A stretch of DNA of 64,000 bases from Planctomycetaceae bacterium (lineage in GTDB: Bacteria > Planctomycetota > Planctomycetia > Pirellulales > Pirellulaceae): contig JAAYDI010000013.1 in assembly GCA_012729315.1 (NCBI GenBank), forward strand, positions 62,001-126,000, written 5' to 3'. Of this stretch, positions 52,242-61,718 are shown piece after piece. The position numbers and the translations under genes are program-made. Numbering within the stretch: the stretch's first letter is position 1; the number at the start of each line of letters is the position of its first letter. The notes beneath the pieces were generated by a model. It saw only the letters and a list, made by a program, of their open reading frames with translations, had not been told where the DNA came from and did no database searches.

Positions 52242-53926
52242 CTACTCCTGAATTACCCCAAGTCGTGCTGAGTCACGTGCTGATGCGGCGGGCTCAGCCG
52301 CCGCGCCGTTCTGCTGCCGCCACCACTCGGCCGCCTGCTCGGCAGTCCACAGCCGGGCACAGTCACAGGCCGACAGCGCGCTGCCCAGACTCGCCGCGTC
52401 CGGAAACCGGTTCGCGGGGAGCTTCTCCAGGCACCGCACGATGACGCGTTCCAGATCGGGCGGAACGGCTGGATTGACCTGCGCCGGCGCCGGCACGGGA
52501 TCCCGGGCATGCGCCGTCAGGATGTCCCACACCGTCTCGCCGTCGAACGGCGGTCTGCCTGTGACGAGGAAGTACGCCACGGCGCCCAGCGAGTAGATGT
52601 CGCTTCGCGCGTCCAGCGTGTGGTAGGAGTTGACTTGCTCAGGAGACATGTACAGCGGTGAGCCGGCAAACGTCCCGGGTTGCGTCAACAGCGGGTCCGC
52701 GTGCGCCGTCGTCACCTGCGTGCGGACAAGTCCGAAATCCAGGATCTTGGCTACGTCGTACATTCCGCCCCGTTCACTGGCAAAGATTTGGCCGGCTTGA
52801 CGTCCCGGTGGATCAGCCCCTTGGCATGCGCCTCGCGCAACGCCCAGCATGTCTGACGCAGCAGGTAAACCGCCCGCTCCGGCGGCAATGGGCCGTACCG
52901 CTGCACCAGCTCCTCCAGACTCATCCCGGGCAGCAGTTCCATGACGTAGTAGAACGTGCCGTCATCCGTATGTCCGTAGTCGTAGATCTCGACCGTATTC
53001 CAGTGGGTCAGCCCGGCAGTCGCCTGTACCTCCCGTTCGAAGCGGGCGAGGGCCTCCGCATCGGTCGACTTGTCCCGCTTGATAATCTTGATGGCACAGG
53101 CGCGTTTGAGCAGCTGATGCTCGGCCTGGTAGACCTCTCCCATGCCACCGGCGCCGAGCTTCGTCTTCAGCACATACTGGCCCCACTGCTTGGCTCGGAA
53201 CGCTTCCTGCCGGATCGCATTGATCGTGTATGTGCCGAATACCGCCACCAGGACGGCAACCAGCGAACCCGGAATGTAGCTGTTCATTTGGTCCATGGCG
53301 AACGCCGCCGCGACGCCAGGCACCTGCGACCGCAGCCACAACAGCAGCACCTGCGGCACGCAGGCGGTCGGCAGCAGAACGGCCAGCGCCCGCTGCCAGG
53401 TGTTGGGCATCAGAGTGCCATACGTGAGAATCAGAATCGACCACGCGGCCATGTACGTGTGCTCGGCCGCGACCAGCGACACCGTGTCCCCCGCTCGGGC
53501 AAAGCCGACGATCCGCGTCCCCATCATCAACAGCAACTGGACAACAAGCGCGCCGAAGAGCGTGGCTTCGAACCACCGCAGCTGGCGCAGCGACAGGGAA
53601 CGACGGCTCCGCAGGATCAGGAAGCCCACAACAAAGATACACAGAATGACCGCCCGGACACCGACCAGCGGCGCATAGTCCGCAAACAGATTGTCGACAA
53701 AGGCCAGCGTCAGGGCGACCATCAGGATCAAGGCTACAGCGGTCAGGCGAGCGCGCAGCAATCCGGCAGTCTCGCCGGAGAAATGCGGACGCGTCCCCGT
53801 CACAAAGCCGACGCGCGGCCCCGTGAGGTCTACCGGCGACTCCGGACGGCACCGGGCAGCAACCGCCGACGCACTGTCAATCGTCGGTTCAATGCCGTGT
53901 GGCCGCATACGGACGCTCGCAATCAC
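52242..53926 (-). pseudogene. Membrane Ser/Thr protein kinase interrupted by a 1-nt frameshift
   Basis: Two frames together make one kinase of about 560 residues. The first frame (53926 to 52751) starts at a GTG and has about six or seven hydrophobic helices in its first 240 residues. It then encodes the kinase N-lobe (LGAGGMGEVYQAEH, CAIKII with the catalytic Lys) and reaches the catalytic loop IHRDVKPA. There the codon for the expected Asn lacks one base (around 52788), and reading drifts to a stop. In the next frame the match resumes with IFASERGGMYDVAKILDFGLVRT, MSPEQV and the rest of the C-lobe to 52242. Every catalytic residue is present across the two frames. It is either a recent pseudogene or a sequencing error. 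N-terminal membrane helices with C-terminal kinase is the reverse of the common bacterial order. Confidence 0.85.
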
Positions 53927-54059
53927 TCGCTGAAGAAACCTGAATCCGCTCGTTCACGACGCGTTCCTTGGCAGGACCCCGCCGGAGTGTTCACACCCGG
54001 CCGCCTGCAGGCGGCCGACCGCTGCCGATAAGCCCGCAAACGCCACACGCCGCGCACGG

Positions 54060-54593
54060 CTACGGGAGTTCCGCGATGCGCCAGCCCAGCAGAGCACCGA
54101 TCGCGACGCCCACCCCCAGCGGAATGCTTATCAGGACGATGTAGTCTCCGACAAGCGCCTCGGAGCAGGCGTGCAGACCGTACCCCTCGGCAATCAACAG
54201 GAGTAGCCCCACGAACATGGCACACACAGATATCATCACCGTCGAGAAACCGCAATACAAGACGTGCCGTCCCCCGAGCGCCCGCAGGATGCGAAACACC
54301 AGCGTGCCAAGCACCAGGCTCCCCACGACCACCGGCAGCAGCAGGACGTATGCCAATGGCAGGTCGGATATCTGCTCCAGATGGGCCAGGTCGCGGAGAT
54401 TCTCGGCGCCCCTGGAGAAGGCGTCCGGTGCATAGCGCCACGTCAACCAGAGCGCCAGCGGAATCGCGACGATCGCGAACACCAGGAACACCAGGACGCT
54501 CAGGAAAAACCACCACCAGCGACTGCGTCGTTGCCGGCGGATACTCATCAGACGCTGCGTGATGCCAGTGATCACAGGACCGTCATCGGACAC
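54060..54593 (-). CDS. Four-helix membrane protein of unknown function
   Basis: 177 residues from a GTG at 54593 (VSDDGPVITGITQRLM) that has GGGAG 6 bp upstream; the open frame to 54626 would add 11 residues without a site. A basic, Trp-rich segment (RRQRRSRWWWFF) leads into the first helix. Three more follow (LPLAYVLLLPVVVGSLVLGTLVF, VMISVCAMFVGLLLLIA and YIVLISIPLGVGVAIGALLG). I do not recognise a family. It lies 133 bp upstream of the kinase on the same strand and may be co-transcribed with it. Confidence 0.6.
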   Translation of the reverse strand: MSDDGPVITGITQRLMSIRRQRRSRWWWFFLSVLVFLVFAIVAIPLALWLTWRYAPDAFSRGAENLRDLAHLEQISDLPLAYVLLLPVVVGSLVLGTLVFRILRALGGRHVLYCGFSTVMISVCAMFVGLLLLIAEGYGLHACSEALVGDYIVLISIPLGVGVAIGALLGWRIAELP

Positions 54594-54752
54594 GATTCGC
54601 TCCCAGTTTCCACGCGAGACAAACAACTGCGGCGGGGGTCAGACAGGGCACGTGGCGACGCCGTCCGAGCCATCTGCCAGCCCTCATGATAATCCGCCCC
54701 CGGCCAGAAGCGACCGTCCGCGGACCATTTTCCGACCGCGGCACCCGGCACG

Positions 54753-57614
54753 TCACATGGCAGCGCGCCCCTCCTGCAACAGGGCCAGCGGCTCCGCACG
54801 CCCCGCGAAGTACGCCGGGCAGAGGGCGGCGGCCAGACACAGGGCCAACGTGATGGAGAAGCCGAGCAGAAGCTTCGACCACGGTACGATCAGGGGTGTG
54901 GCCAGACCGCCGAAGAAGCTCACATACTGGGAAATGCCCGTGCCGCACCAGCCGGCCATGACGCCGAACGACAGGCTCAGCACACAGGCAACCAGGCCGA
55001 TCAACAGTCCTTCGGCCAGCACCATGCGTGCCACCGCCCAGCGGGTGACGCCGATAGCGCGCAGCACCCCCAGTTCCCAGCGCCGCGCACGCACCGAGGC
55101 CAGGATCGTGTTGACGACGGCCAGGGACGTGACGAGCAGTGTAATGAGTGGCAGCTGGCACATGGCCCAGATCATGTCGTCGGCACGCGCCAGAATCCGC
55201 GTCTCGATCTCCTCGGGCGTCGTGATCCGCAACGACCGACCGAACATCTTCGCACCGAATCCCCAGGTCCCCTGAACGTTGACCGGCTGGGCCTGACCGG
55301 TGTTGCGGTCGGCGATCTCCCGCATGGCGGTCCCGATGCGGTCCACGCCGACATGCGGGTCGATGTTCATCCACAGGAAGTTGACCTGCCGGATGTCGAA
55401 ATCGCGCCGCACGTCCTCGTAGCGGGCGAAGATTATCGCGGCCGACCGGCCGCTGCGCCGGCGCAGGCCGGAGAATTTCGTCATCCAGTGCCAGCCCGGC
55501 AGCGACACCGCGCCGGCAATCGTGTACTCCACCGGCTGGTCCGGATTCTGGGGGGGCAACACGGCGAACCGGTCTCCCACGCGCAGGCCGGTCGCGGCCA
55601 GGAAGTGGTCGGGCACGATGCAGTGCCGGCCCTGCCGCAACCGGGCCACGGCCTCCTCACGCGAGCCGTCGACGAATGTCGCGTTCACTAATGGGTGCGG
55701 ACCGCCGAAGGCGACCTGCGGATCGAGTCCGATCAGGATCACGTTATCCTGGCGTGTGACCGAGTTGCCCATCTCGCTGCCGGTGATGTCGCCGGCCAGA
55801 CGCGGCTGTTCGACGGCCAGCGGGAGGCACTGTGCGGAAACCACTCCGGGAACGTTCCGGACCGCCTCGACCTCTGCATCGGGCAGGCCCCCCAGTTGAA
55901 AGGCCGCCAGCATGTCGGGCACCCACCTGCCCGGCCGGAAAGGCTCGAGCATCGAGTATCCCCACACCATCATCGAGACGTACAGGCCGAGCCCCACCGC
56001 CAGCGCGACGGTGGCCCCCACCGAACGCCACATGTTGCTGCTCAGTTGCGAGCGGAGCAATCGCGGATCAAGCCACAGCAGCCAGGCCAGACACGGTCCG
56101 CATACCGCTTCGGCAGCAAGCACGGCCAGCGGCGCAAGGAGCAGGAAGCCGATCGCCATGCTGGTGCAGCCGATGGCCACGTAGATGCCGTAGCGGACCG
56201 CGTCATCAATCGGCAGCGCGTAGACCAGCAGCGGATTGACCACCACCAGCGCGCAGCCGATCACACCGGCCACGACAGCTCCGGAGATATGCGGTCGCAC
56301 TGGGCGACGGGGGGCCAGAGCATCCAGCGGCAGGACACGCGTGGCTTGCCAGGCCGGCAACAGAGCGGCCAGCAGCGCTCCCCCCAAGGCGCTGGCGCCG
56401 GTGAGCAGCACGCACCAGCCGCCCAGCGTGGCGCCGGCATCAAACAGCTCGGGGCGGGCGCGGCGCGCGATCGCCAGCAGTCCCCAGCCGGCCGCCAGAC
56501 CACCACCCCAGCCGATCAATGCCAGCACGACACTCTCGGCGGCGATCACCTGCGCTACCTGGCGGCGGGTCAGGCCGACGGCGCGCATCAGCGCGAACTG
56601 GCGCACCCGTTCGTGCACCCCCATGCTCAAGGTGGTGAAGATGATGAACAGCGCAGCCAGGAGTGACATGCCTGTGGCAGCCCAGGCCTGCCGCCTGGTG
56701 TTGGACGCCAGCATCCCCTCCTCCATCGCATGCTTGATGTCGTCGACCCCGACCAGCAGCATCGCGGGCTGCACCTGCGCCACGCGCGGGAGCCAGCGTG
56801 CGGAAAACTCCGCCACGCCGCCGCTGTCCCGCAGCCGGATGCTCACCAGGTTCACCTGGCCAGTCTGCCGCGTGATCTTCTCAGCCAGCGGCATCGGCAC
56901 GTAGAGCGCCGAGGCGGCGGGGCCGAGCGTGTTGCCCGGCCCGGCCATCTGCGGCCGGCCGGTCGGCGATTGCTTCTGGATCGTCGGCGGCGCGCTCGTC
57001 TGCGCAACGATGCCGATGATCTTCAGTCGGTACTCCTTCGTGCCCAGGATCACCAGCAGTTCGTCACCGAGCGCCACCTGCAGCTGCGCGGCAGTCTGAT
57101 TGCTGATGACGGTCTCACGCCGCGCCGGATCACTGTGGTCGAGCCAGGTCCCTTCCAGAAGTTCGTATGGCGGGGTCGTACTGTGCGTGCCAACCAGCTT
57201 GGGGCCGCCCAGCATCAACATGCCCGGTGGACCGCCACGCAGGAATCGGCCCGGACCGCCCCGCGAGCCGCCGCCAGGTGGCCCCGTCAGAGCCGGTTCC
57301 AGCGGCTTGTCGGGCTGCACACGGACGGTCCACTGCAGCACCGACTCGCACTCGGCAACTGCCGGATCCTCCCGCAGCGCTGCGATCAGGTCGGCCGGTA
57401 TCAACGACTGATCCGGCACATCGGGAACGACAAACAGATCGAAGCGTCCCAGGTACTCGGACGCCCGGTTGTCGAACTGCGACGTGAGCGCGTCGTAGCC
57501 GCTGACAACCCACACCACGACGCAGGCCGACGCCACTATCGCCAGGGACGTCAGGAGCATGCGTGCGGGATGGTGGCGTGCGTACGCCAGCGCCAGCTTC
57601 CAGGCAACTCTCAT
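54753..57614 (-). CDS. ABC transporter permease with two FtsX/MacB domains
   Basis: 953 residues from the ATG at 57614 (GGAGGTG 5 bp upstream). It has the FtsX-duplicated layout. An N-terminal helix (MLLTSLAIVASACVVVWVVSGYD) precedes a large periplasmic MacB-like domain, then three helices (about 370-510, with GVHERVRQFALMRAVGLTRRQVAQV). A second anchor, a second periplasmic domain and a final helix triplet (LRAIGVTRWAVARMVLAEGLLIGLV) follow. The L-R-A-x-G-x-T-R phrase is the coupling motif that touches the ATPase. Such LolCDE/MacB-type machines move lipoproteins or act on envelope substrates without carrying them through the membrane. A Gly/Pro-rich loop occurs at about 120-140. Its start overlaps the ATPase stop by 4 bp. 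Confidence 0.88.
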   Translation of the reverse strand: MRVAWKLALAYARHHPARMLLTSLAIVASACVVVWVVSGYDALTSQFDNRASEYLGRFDLFVVPDVPDQSLIPADLIAALREDPAVAECESVLQWTVRVQPDKPLEPALTGPPGGGSRGGPGRFLRGGPPGMLMLGGPKLVGTHSTTPPYELLEGTWLDHSDPARRETVISNQTAAQLQVALGDELLVILGTKEYRLKIIGIVAQTSAPPTIQKQSPTGRPQMAGPGNTLGPAASALYVPMPLAEKITRQTGQVNLVSIRLRDSGGVAEFSARWLPRVAQVQPAMLLVGVDDIKHAMEEGMLASNTRRQAWAATGMSLLAALFIIFTTLSMGVHERVRQFALMRAVGLTRRQVAQVIAAESVVLALIGWGGGLAAGWGLLAIARRARPELFDAGATLGGWCVLLTGASALGGALLAALLPAWQATRVLPLDALAPRRPVRPHISGAVVAGVIGCALVVVNPLLVYALPIDDAVRYGIYVAIGCTSMAIGFLLLAPLAVLAAEAVCGPCLAWLLWLDPRLLRSQLSSNMWRSVGATVALAVGLGLYVSMMVWGYSMLEPFRPGRWVPDMLAAFQLGGLPDAEVEAVRNVPGVVSAQCLPLAVEQPRLAGDITGSEMGNSVTRQDNVILIGLDPQVAFGGPHPLVNATFVDGSREEAVARLRQGRHCIVPDHFLAATGLRVGDRFAVLPPQNPDQPVEYTIAGAVSLPGWHWMTKFSGLRRRSGRSAAIIFARYEDVRRDFDIRQVNFLWMNIDPHVGVDRIGTAMREIADRNTGQAQPVNVQGTWGFGAKMFGRSLRITTPEEIETRILARADDMIWAMCQLPLITLLVTSLAVVNTILASVRARRWELGVLRAIGVTRWAVARMVLAEGLLIGLVACVLSLSFGVMAGWCGTGISQYVSFFGGLATPLIVPWSKLLLGFSITLALCLAAALCPAYFAGRAEPLALLQEGRAAM

Positions 57615-58393
57615 CCGCGCACCTCCATGGCAGCGGCGCCAACGATGTCCTGATAGTGGTTCGCCAGGGATTGGGAGTCGTGGAAGTCGCCCGCCGGAAA
57701 CTCGGTCAGCGCCTGTCCATCCTTGAGTACCACGATGCGCGTGGCCCACACCGCCACCGCCGGCTCGTGCGTCACCACGACGATCGTACGCCCCTGCTCG
57801 GCGCACAGCTCCTGCAGCAGCCGGCAGATGCTCTGGCCGGTGACCGAGTCGAGACTGCCAGTCGGCTCGTCGGCCAGGATGATCGCCGGATCACAGATCA
57901 TTGCGCGTGCGATCGCCACACGCTGCTGTTCCCCGCCACTCATCGTGTCGGGCAGATGACGCCGCCGCTCGGCCAGGCCCAGACGCGTGAGCAGTTCATC
58001 CAGCTGGCTGCGAGCCAGCCGCTCGCGTCCTTCAGCCATGGCCGGCAGCAGGATGTTGTCCTGCGCCGAAAGCGTCGGAATGAGATTGAAGGTCTGGAAC
58101 ACCAGCCCGATGCGCCGGCGGCGCAGCAGTGTGAGCTGAAAGTCCGACAGGGCCGACAGGTCCTGACCGTCCACCAGCACACGTCCTTCGTCCGGCCGCG
58201 TCAGGCCGGCCATCACGTGCAGCAGGGTGCTCTTCCCCGACCCGCTCGCCCCCATCACCGCCACGAACTCCCCCCGCGCGACCGTCAGGGAGATGTCCCG
58301 CAGCGCCTGGATCGTCGTCGTCCCCTGCCGGAATCGTTTCGTCACATGCTCCACGCGCAGCGGAGACGCTGGCTGTCCGGAACTGTCTCGCAT
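57611..58393 (-). CDS. ABC transporter ATPase (LolD/MacB type)
   Basis: 260 residues from the ATG at 58393 (GAGG 5 bp upstream; a GTG at 58399 is also in frame). Walker A MGASGSGKSTLL, Q-loop LVFQTFNLIPTLSAQDN, signature MSGGEQQRVAIARA, Walker B AIILADEPTGSLD and H-loop VVTHEP are complete. The Q-T-F-N-L-I-P-x-L-S and E-P-T-G-x-L-D phrases are the hallmark of the LolD/MacB subgroup that partners FtsX-type permeases. It is cotranslated with the permease that follows. Confidence 0.92.
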   Translation of the reverse strand: MRDSSGQPASPLRVEHVTKRFRQGTTTIQALRDISLTVARGEFVAVMGASGSGKSTLLHVMAGLTRPDEGRVLVDGQDLSALSDFQLTLLRRRRIGLVFQTFNLIPTLSAQDNILLPAMAEGRERLARSQLDELLTRLGLAERRRHLPDTMSGGEQQRVAIARAMICDPAIILADEPTGSLDSVTGQSICRLLQELCAEQGRTIVVVTHEPAVAVWATRIVVLKDGQALTEFPAGDFHDSQSLANHYQDIVGAAAMEVRG

Positions 58394-58405
58394 GACCACC
58401 TCACT

Positions 58406-58451
58406 CGTTCCTTTGTGCGTTCTTCGTGCGTTCCTTCGTGCGTTCTTCGTG
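58406..58451. repeat. 4-unit 11/12-bp tandem repeat
   Basis: Four units of CGTTC-(C)-TTCGTG, alternately 12 and 11 bp long (the first has CTTTGTG), plus a trailing CGTTC. They fill the whole gap between the ABC ATPase start and the stop of the DUF1559 gene. Confidence 0.88.
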
Positions 58452-58454
58452 CGT

Positions 58455-59486
58455 TCAGAACTCCAGGCTCACCTCGCCGCCCGCGCGTGTCCACAACGCG
58501 TGCCAGATCGAACGCTCAACGGTCTCCGGGACAAACCGTACACTGCCGTCACAGAAGCAGGCGTACACGCCTCCCGGGTGATGCGAGCGCGCAGTGCTGA
58601 TGCGTGCCGAGCCGCCGATCAAGTCGGGCAGCGGGCTGTTGGGGGTAAAACGCCCGTTCAGCAGCGGGCCAGCCGGAGAACAGCCGCGCAGCCAGTAGGA
58701 CAGCCGCGTCCCGTCCCAACCGGTCACACTCGGCAACAGAGCCCCCAGCCCGCCCGCTTCCGACGCCGTGGCCAGCTCCAGTGTGACCGTGGTCCTGGCC
58801 CGATACAGCTGCACGTCAGGCGGGGGCGACAGCGGCGGCTCGTCACACGGGCCACGCAGCGATTCGGTGAAGACCAGCGTGTGGGACGTGCCGTCTCGGA
58901 TCGAGGCCAGACGCACCCGCGCACCAACCCAGCATAGACCATCAGTGGCGCCAAAGCCTGGGTTGAGCACGCCGTCCAGGCCACTCCCCTGGTTCATCGC
59001 ATAGTTGGCGCCCGCCACCGGAATCGTGGCCCCCGACGGCAGCTGCGCGCTGTGGACCGGCAACTCCGGATCGCTCGGGCAGAGGAAGATCGGGACCACC
59101 GTGGCCGCCGCCGGCCGCAGCGCCACCGGCAGGTCGTCCCGGCCGACATGCCCCATGTCGATGCTGAAGTCGATCAGGTTCTCCAGGTTCGCCTGCTCGC
59201 AGTAGGGTAGCAGCTTGGCCAGCGGCGAATAGTCGATGGGGTAGACCGTCCCCGGCCAGCCGGCGTTGGGGAACATGTTGGCCGCGCCGTTGTAATTGTG
59301 CAGCGCCAGTCCGAGTTGCCGCAGGCGATTGGCGCACTGCACGCGCCGGGCTGCCTCGCGCGCCGCTTGCACCGCCGGCAGGAGCAGCCCCACCAGAATA
59401 CCGATAATCGCAATCACGACCAGCAGCTCCACCAGCGTGAAGCCCTGGCGGCGCGCGCGGCCGCGGCCAGAATGTCCGTCACTCAC
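58455..59486 (-). CDS. DUF1559 pre-pilin-like protein
   Basis: 343 residues from the GTG at 59486 with GGGGAG 3 bp upstream; the frame is open to an ATG at 59612 that overlaps the previous stop by 4 bp, an alternative start. The N-terminus is a class III signal/prepilin sequence: basic residues, then [22 protein letters not shown] with the Gly/Phe cleavage site and the +5 Glu. The helix ends in [11 protein letters not shown], a hallmark of planctomycete DUF1559 proteins. The C-terminal part contains [14 protein letters not shown], typical of the family H-x-G-G-x-N/CDGSV end. These proteins are probably processed pseudopilins exported by a type II-like system, with unknown roles. Downstream lies the ABC transporter. 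Confidence 0.9.
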   Translation of the reverse strand: MSDGHSGRGRARRQGFTLVELLVVIAIIGILVGLLLPAVQAAREAARRVQCANRLRQLGLALHNYNGAANMFPNAGWPGTVYPIDYSPLAKLLPYCEQANLENLIDFSIDMGHVGRDDLPVALRPAAATVVPIFLCPSDPELPVHSAQLPSGATIPVAGANYAMNQGSGLDGVLNPGFGATDGLCWVGARVRLASIRDGTSHTLVFTESLRGPCDEPPLSPPPDVQLYRARTTVTLELATASEAGGLGALLPSVTGWDGTRLSYWLRGCSPAGPLLNGRFTPNSPLPDLIGGSARISTARSHHPGGVYACFCDGSVRFVPETVERSIWHALWTRAGGEVSLEF

Positions 59487-59608
59487 GCACTCCCCGCACC
59501 TTGACTGCCACACGCAGGCCGCCGACGTGACGTACTCCTCAAGAATCCGGGACGGAGGCGTTCGATCGCCCCACCGAGCACGCCAGCCGCGGAAACTCCG
59601 GTCCCCCT

Positions 59609-60766
59609 TCATGGTCTGGCCTCAATCGTCTCCTCCTGGGCGACCGGCACCGGCCGGCAGTAAGAGAGCGCCAACAGCGCGAAGGCGGTGGCCAGATTCG
59701 GGTCCCCTTCCATCCACCGCGGGTTCGCGTTGATCCAGGAGCCGTCCGCCTGCTGCCGCCGCGCAAGCTCCTCGGTCAGCTCCTTGCGCCAATCGTGCTT
59801 CACGCCGCGGGCGTCCTCGATCTCGTGGACCCCCATGACATTCAGCGCTTTGGCGAACGTGTGGTAGTAATAGAACAGCCCCGAGTCTCCCATGCCCGGG
59901 TTGCTCTGCAGGTCATAGAATCGGCTGATCCAGTCGGCTGCCGCTTTCACCCGCTGGTCGTCCTTGGTCAACCCGGCGTAGAGCATGCTCATGAGTCCCG
60001 AGTAGGTCATGGACCCGTAACTGCGCAGGCCCCCGTCCGGCGTCTGCCGATCCTCGTCCTGGCTGCCCACCAGCGAGTAGTAAAACCCGCCATCATTCAC
60101 TTTGGCCGCAAACGGCGTCAGATTGTGGGGACTCTCCAGGTTCTGGCACCGCGAGACGAAGACCAGCGCCCTTTGAATGGCCGGATCGTCCGCCTCTGCC
60201 CCACAGGCCTTCAGGGCATCCAACATGTAGGCCGTGTTGGACAGGTCGGGACGCGACTTGCCGCTGTACCCGACACCGCCGTACTCCAAATCGGCTGGCG
60301 TCTTCTCCTTGCTCTCGTCCCATTGGCCACCACGCACGAACTTCTCCGCGTCCTGAATGATCTGGTCATACTGGCCACGGCGGTTGGCCTCCTTGAAGCA
60401 GACCAACGCGACACACGTCTCATAGATGGCGATGTGCGTGCCCGGCGTGTGGATCCCGCCGCTCTCCTGGGTATACTCCTCCAGGTACTTCAGAGCCCGC
60501 ACCACCTGCGGATCGTCCACGCTGCGTCCGCTGCGCAGCAGACCGAGCGTCGCAAGTGCCGTCGGGCCCACGCCAATATGCGAACTGACCGAACCGTCCT
60601 GAGCCTGGTTCATCCCCAGATATTGAATCGCGCGGTCGACCGTCGCCCGATAGAACTCAGGATCAGGCCCAAACGCGGTCGGCTCGTCCGCCCGCGCTGC
60701 CGCGACCAACGCCACCAGGACGATCCAGCTCACCACCCCCACGCTCATCATCATCCGTTCGCGCAT
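59609..60766 (-). CDS. Secreted alpha-toroid (prenyltransferase/squalene-oxidase repeat) protein
   Basis: 385 residues with an N-terminal signal peptide ([16 protein letters not shown]). Helical repeats follow: [96 protein letters not shown] and [17 protein letters not shown]. The Q-x-x-D-G-S-W turns define the alpha-alpha barrel of terpene cyclases, prenyltransferases and alpha-macroglobulin TED domains. The polyprenyl-cyclase DxDD motif is absent, so I expect a binding or structural role. The family is abundant in planctomycetes. Confidence 0.82.
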   Translation of the reverse strand: MRERMMMSVGVVSWIVLVALVAAARADEPTAFGPDPEFYRATVDRAIQYLGMNQAQDGSVSSHIGVGPTALATLGLLRSGRSVDDPQVVRALKYLEEYTQESGGIHTPGTHIAIYETCVALVCFKEANRRGQYDQIIQDAEKFVRGGQWDESKEKTPADLEYGGVGYSGKSRPDLSNTAYMLDALKACGAEADDPAIQRALVFVSRCQNLESPHNLTPFAAKVNDGGFYYSLVGSQDEDRQTPDGGLRSYGSMTYSGLMSMLYAGLTKDDQRVKAAADWISRFYDLQSNPGMGDSGLFYYYHTFAKALNVMGVHEIEDARGVKHDWRKELTEELARRQQADGSWINANPRWMEGDPNLATAFALLALSYCRPVPVAQEETIEARP

Positions 60767-60931
60767 CGCTCCATCTCCTCATCAGTAGTGGATCCAGTTG
60801 GCGTGTCCCGCGCAGCCCTCCCGCGATTCGCGTGCCAACGCGGCAGAACGCCGCCAAATGCTGCAAGCCATTTCTGCAACGTCACTTACTGCACCGGCTG
60901 GCGTGCCGCGCGAGCGTCGGCAATCTGGTGG

Positions 60932-60971
60932 GTGTCGAGTTGACCGACATGCGTGTCGGCCTCGTCGACAC
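60932..60971. repeat. 40-bp imperfect palindrome
   Basis: Outer arms GTGTCGA (60932-60938) and TCGACAC (60965-60971) match perfectly. Inner arms CCGACA (60944-60949) and TGTCGG (60954-60959) also match, around a 4-bp centre. The element lies 43 bp beyond the broken 3' end of the GH2 remnant and could be a recombination or repressor site. Confidence 0.7.
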
Positions 60972-61014
60972 GCCGGCTGCTGTTCACTGACGACAAGCAG
61001 TGCCCGGACACAGA

Positions 61015-61472
61015 TTACATCACACACCAATAGTAGAACCGCGGTTCCGCGACAATCTGGTGTTTGCGCACGCCGTTGAGTCCATAGCGTTTCGCCCATT
61101 CCACATCGCCGCGCAGGTCTGCATCGGTGGGGGGCGTGTAGAGTCCTGTCGGATAGTAGCCCTGGTCCAGGGCCGAAGCGAAGAAGAGCGGCGCGCCGTT
61201 CAGGTGATACTGACCGTCCCGCGTCTCGATGCGGCGGAATCCGACATAGGTCTGCACGCGATCCACCGGCGCTCCGTCGTTCGTCTCCAGTGCGAGTTCC
61301 ACGTCATAGTGCACCAGCTGCTGACAGGAATCTGGATCGGCGACCCGGCATCGGGAATCTGGGCCACAGTGCACCGCGCCGCGCAGAGCATCAGCAGCGC
61401 GGTCCACAGCAGCCCGCCCTGCGCCAGCCAGGATCGTCGATCACGTCGCAGATAGTTGTCCATATCTGTCAC
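61015..61472 (-). pseudogene. Remnant of a secreted glycoside hydrolase family 2 enzyme
   Basis: The 5' end keeps a good AGGTG near 61472 and a signal peptide (MDNYLRRDRRSWLAQGG then LLWTALLMLCAARCTVAQ). After about 45 codons the frame changes and the sequence jumps to the middle of a GH2 protein: LVHYDVELALETNDGAPV, VQTYVGFRRIETRDG, YHLNGAPLFF, GLYTPPTDADLRGDVEWAKRYGLNGVRKHQ. It stops at FYYWCVM, where family members continue with D-R-L-G and the catalytic barrel. The N-terminal sandwich domain and the whole catalytic half, with its nucleophile and acid/base Glu, are gone. The gene is therefore dead. Intact relatives cleave beta-galactosides or beta-glucuronides. Confidence 0.8.
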
Positions 61473-61656
61473 CTCGTCACCTCCCCCCGCCGCAGCTCGC
61501 TCAATCGTATGGCCTTCCTGCAGATGCTGTGTTCAGCGTACCACATTCCGCGCCCTGCGCGCCAGGCCCGTCGGACCATCTGCACACACCGGACGCGGGC
61601 TGCGCCAGCGCACGGCCGGTGGCGCGCCATGGTATCCGGCCGCGTGCGGAGTCGAT

Positions 61657-61683
61657 ATCATCGAATCGTCAAATCATCGAATC
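61657..61683. repeat. Pair of 11-bp direct repeats upstream of the phosphoesterase
   Basis: ATCATCGAATC at 61657-61667 and again at 61673-61683, a 16-bp period, 36-62 bp before the start codon. It could be a direct-repeat activator site or another boundary duplication. Confidence 0.6.
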
Positions 61684-61718
61684 ACCGTGCCGCGCCCCCG
61701 TTACCGAGAGGACCAGCC

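Noticed and set aside
53923-54516. Alternative minus-strand frame overlapping the four-helix membrane protein
   Set aside because: Its composition is Arg/Gly/Ala-rich without domains, whereas the overlapping frame has four regular hydrophobic helices and a good start.
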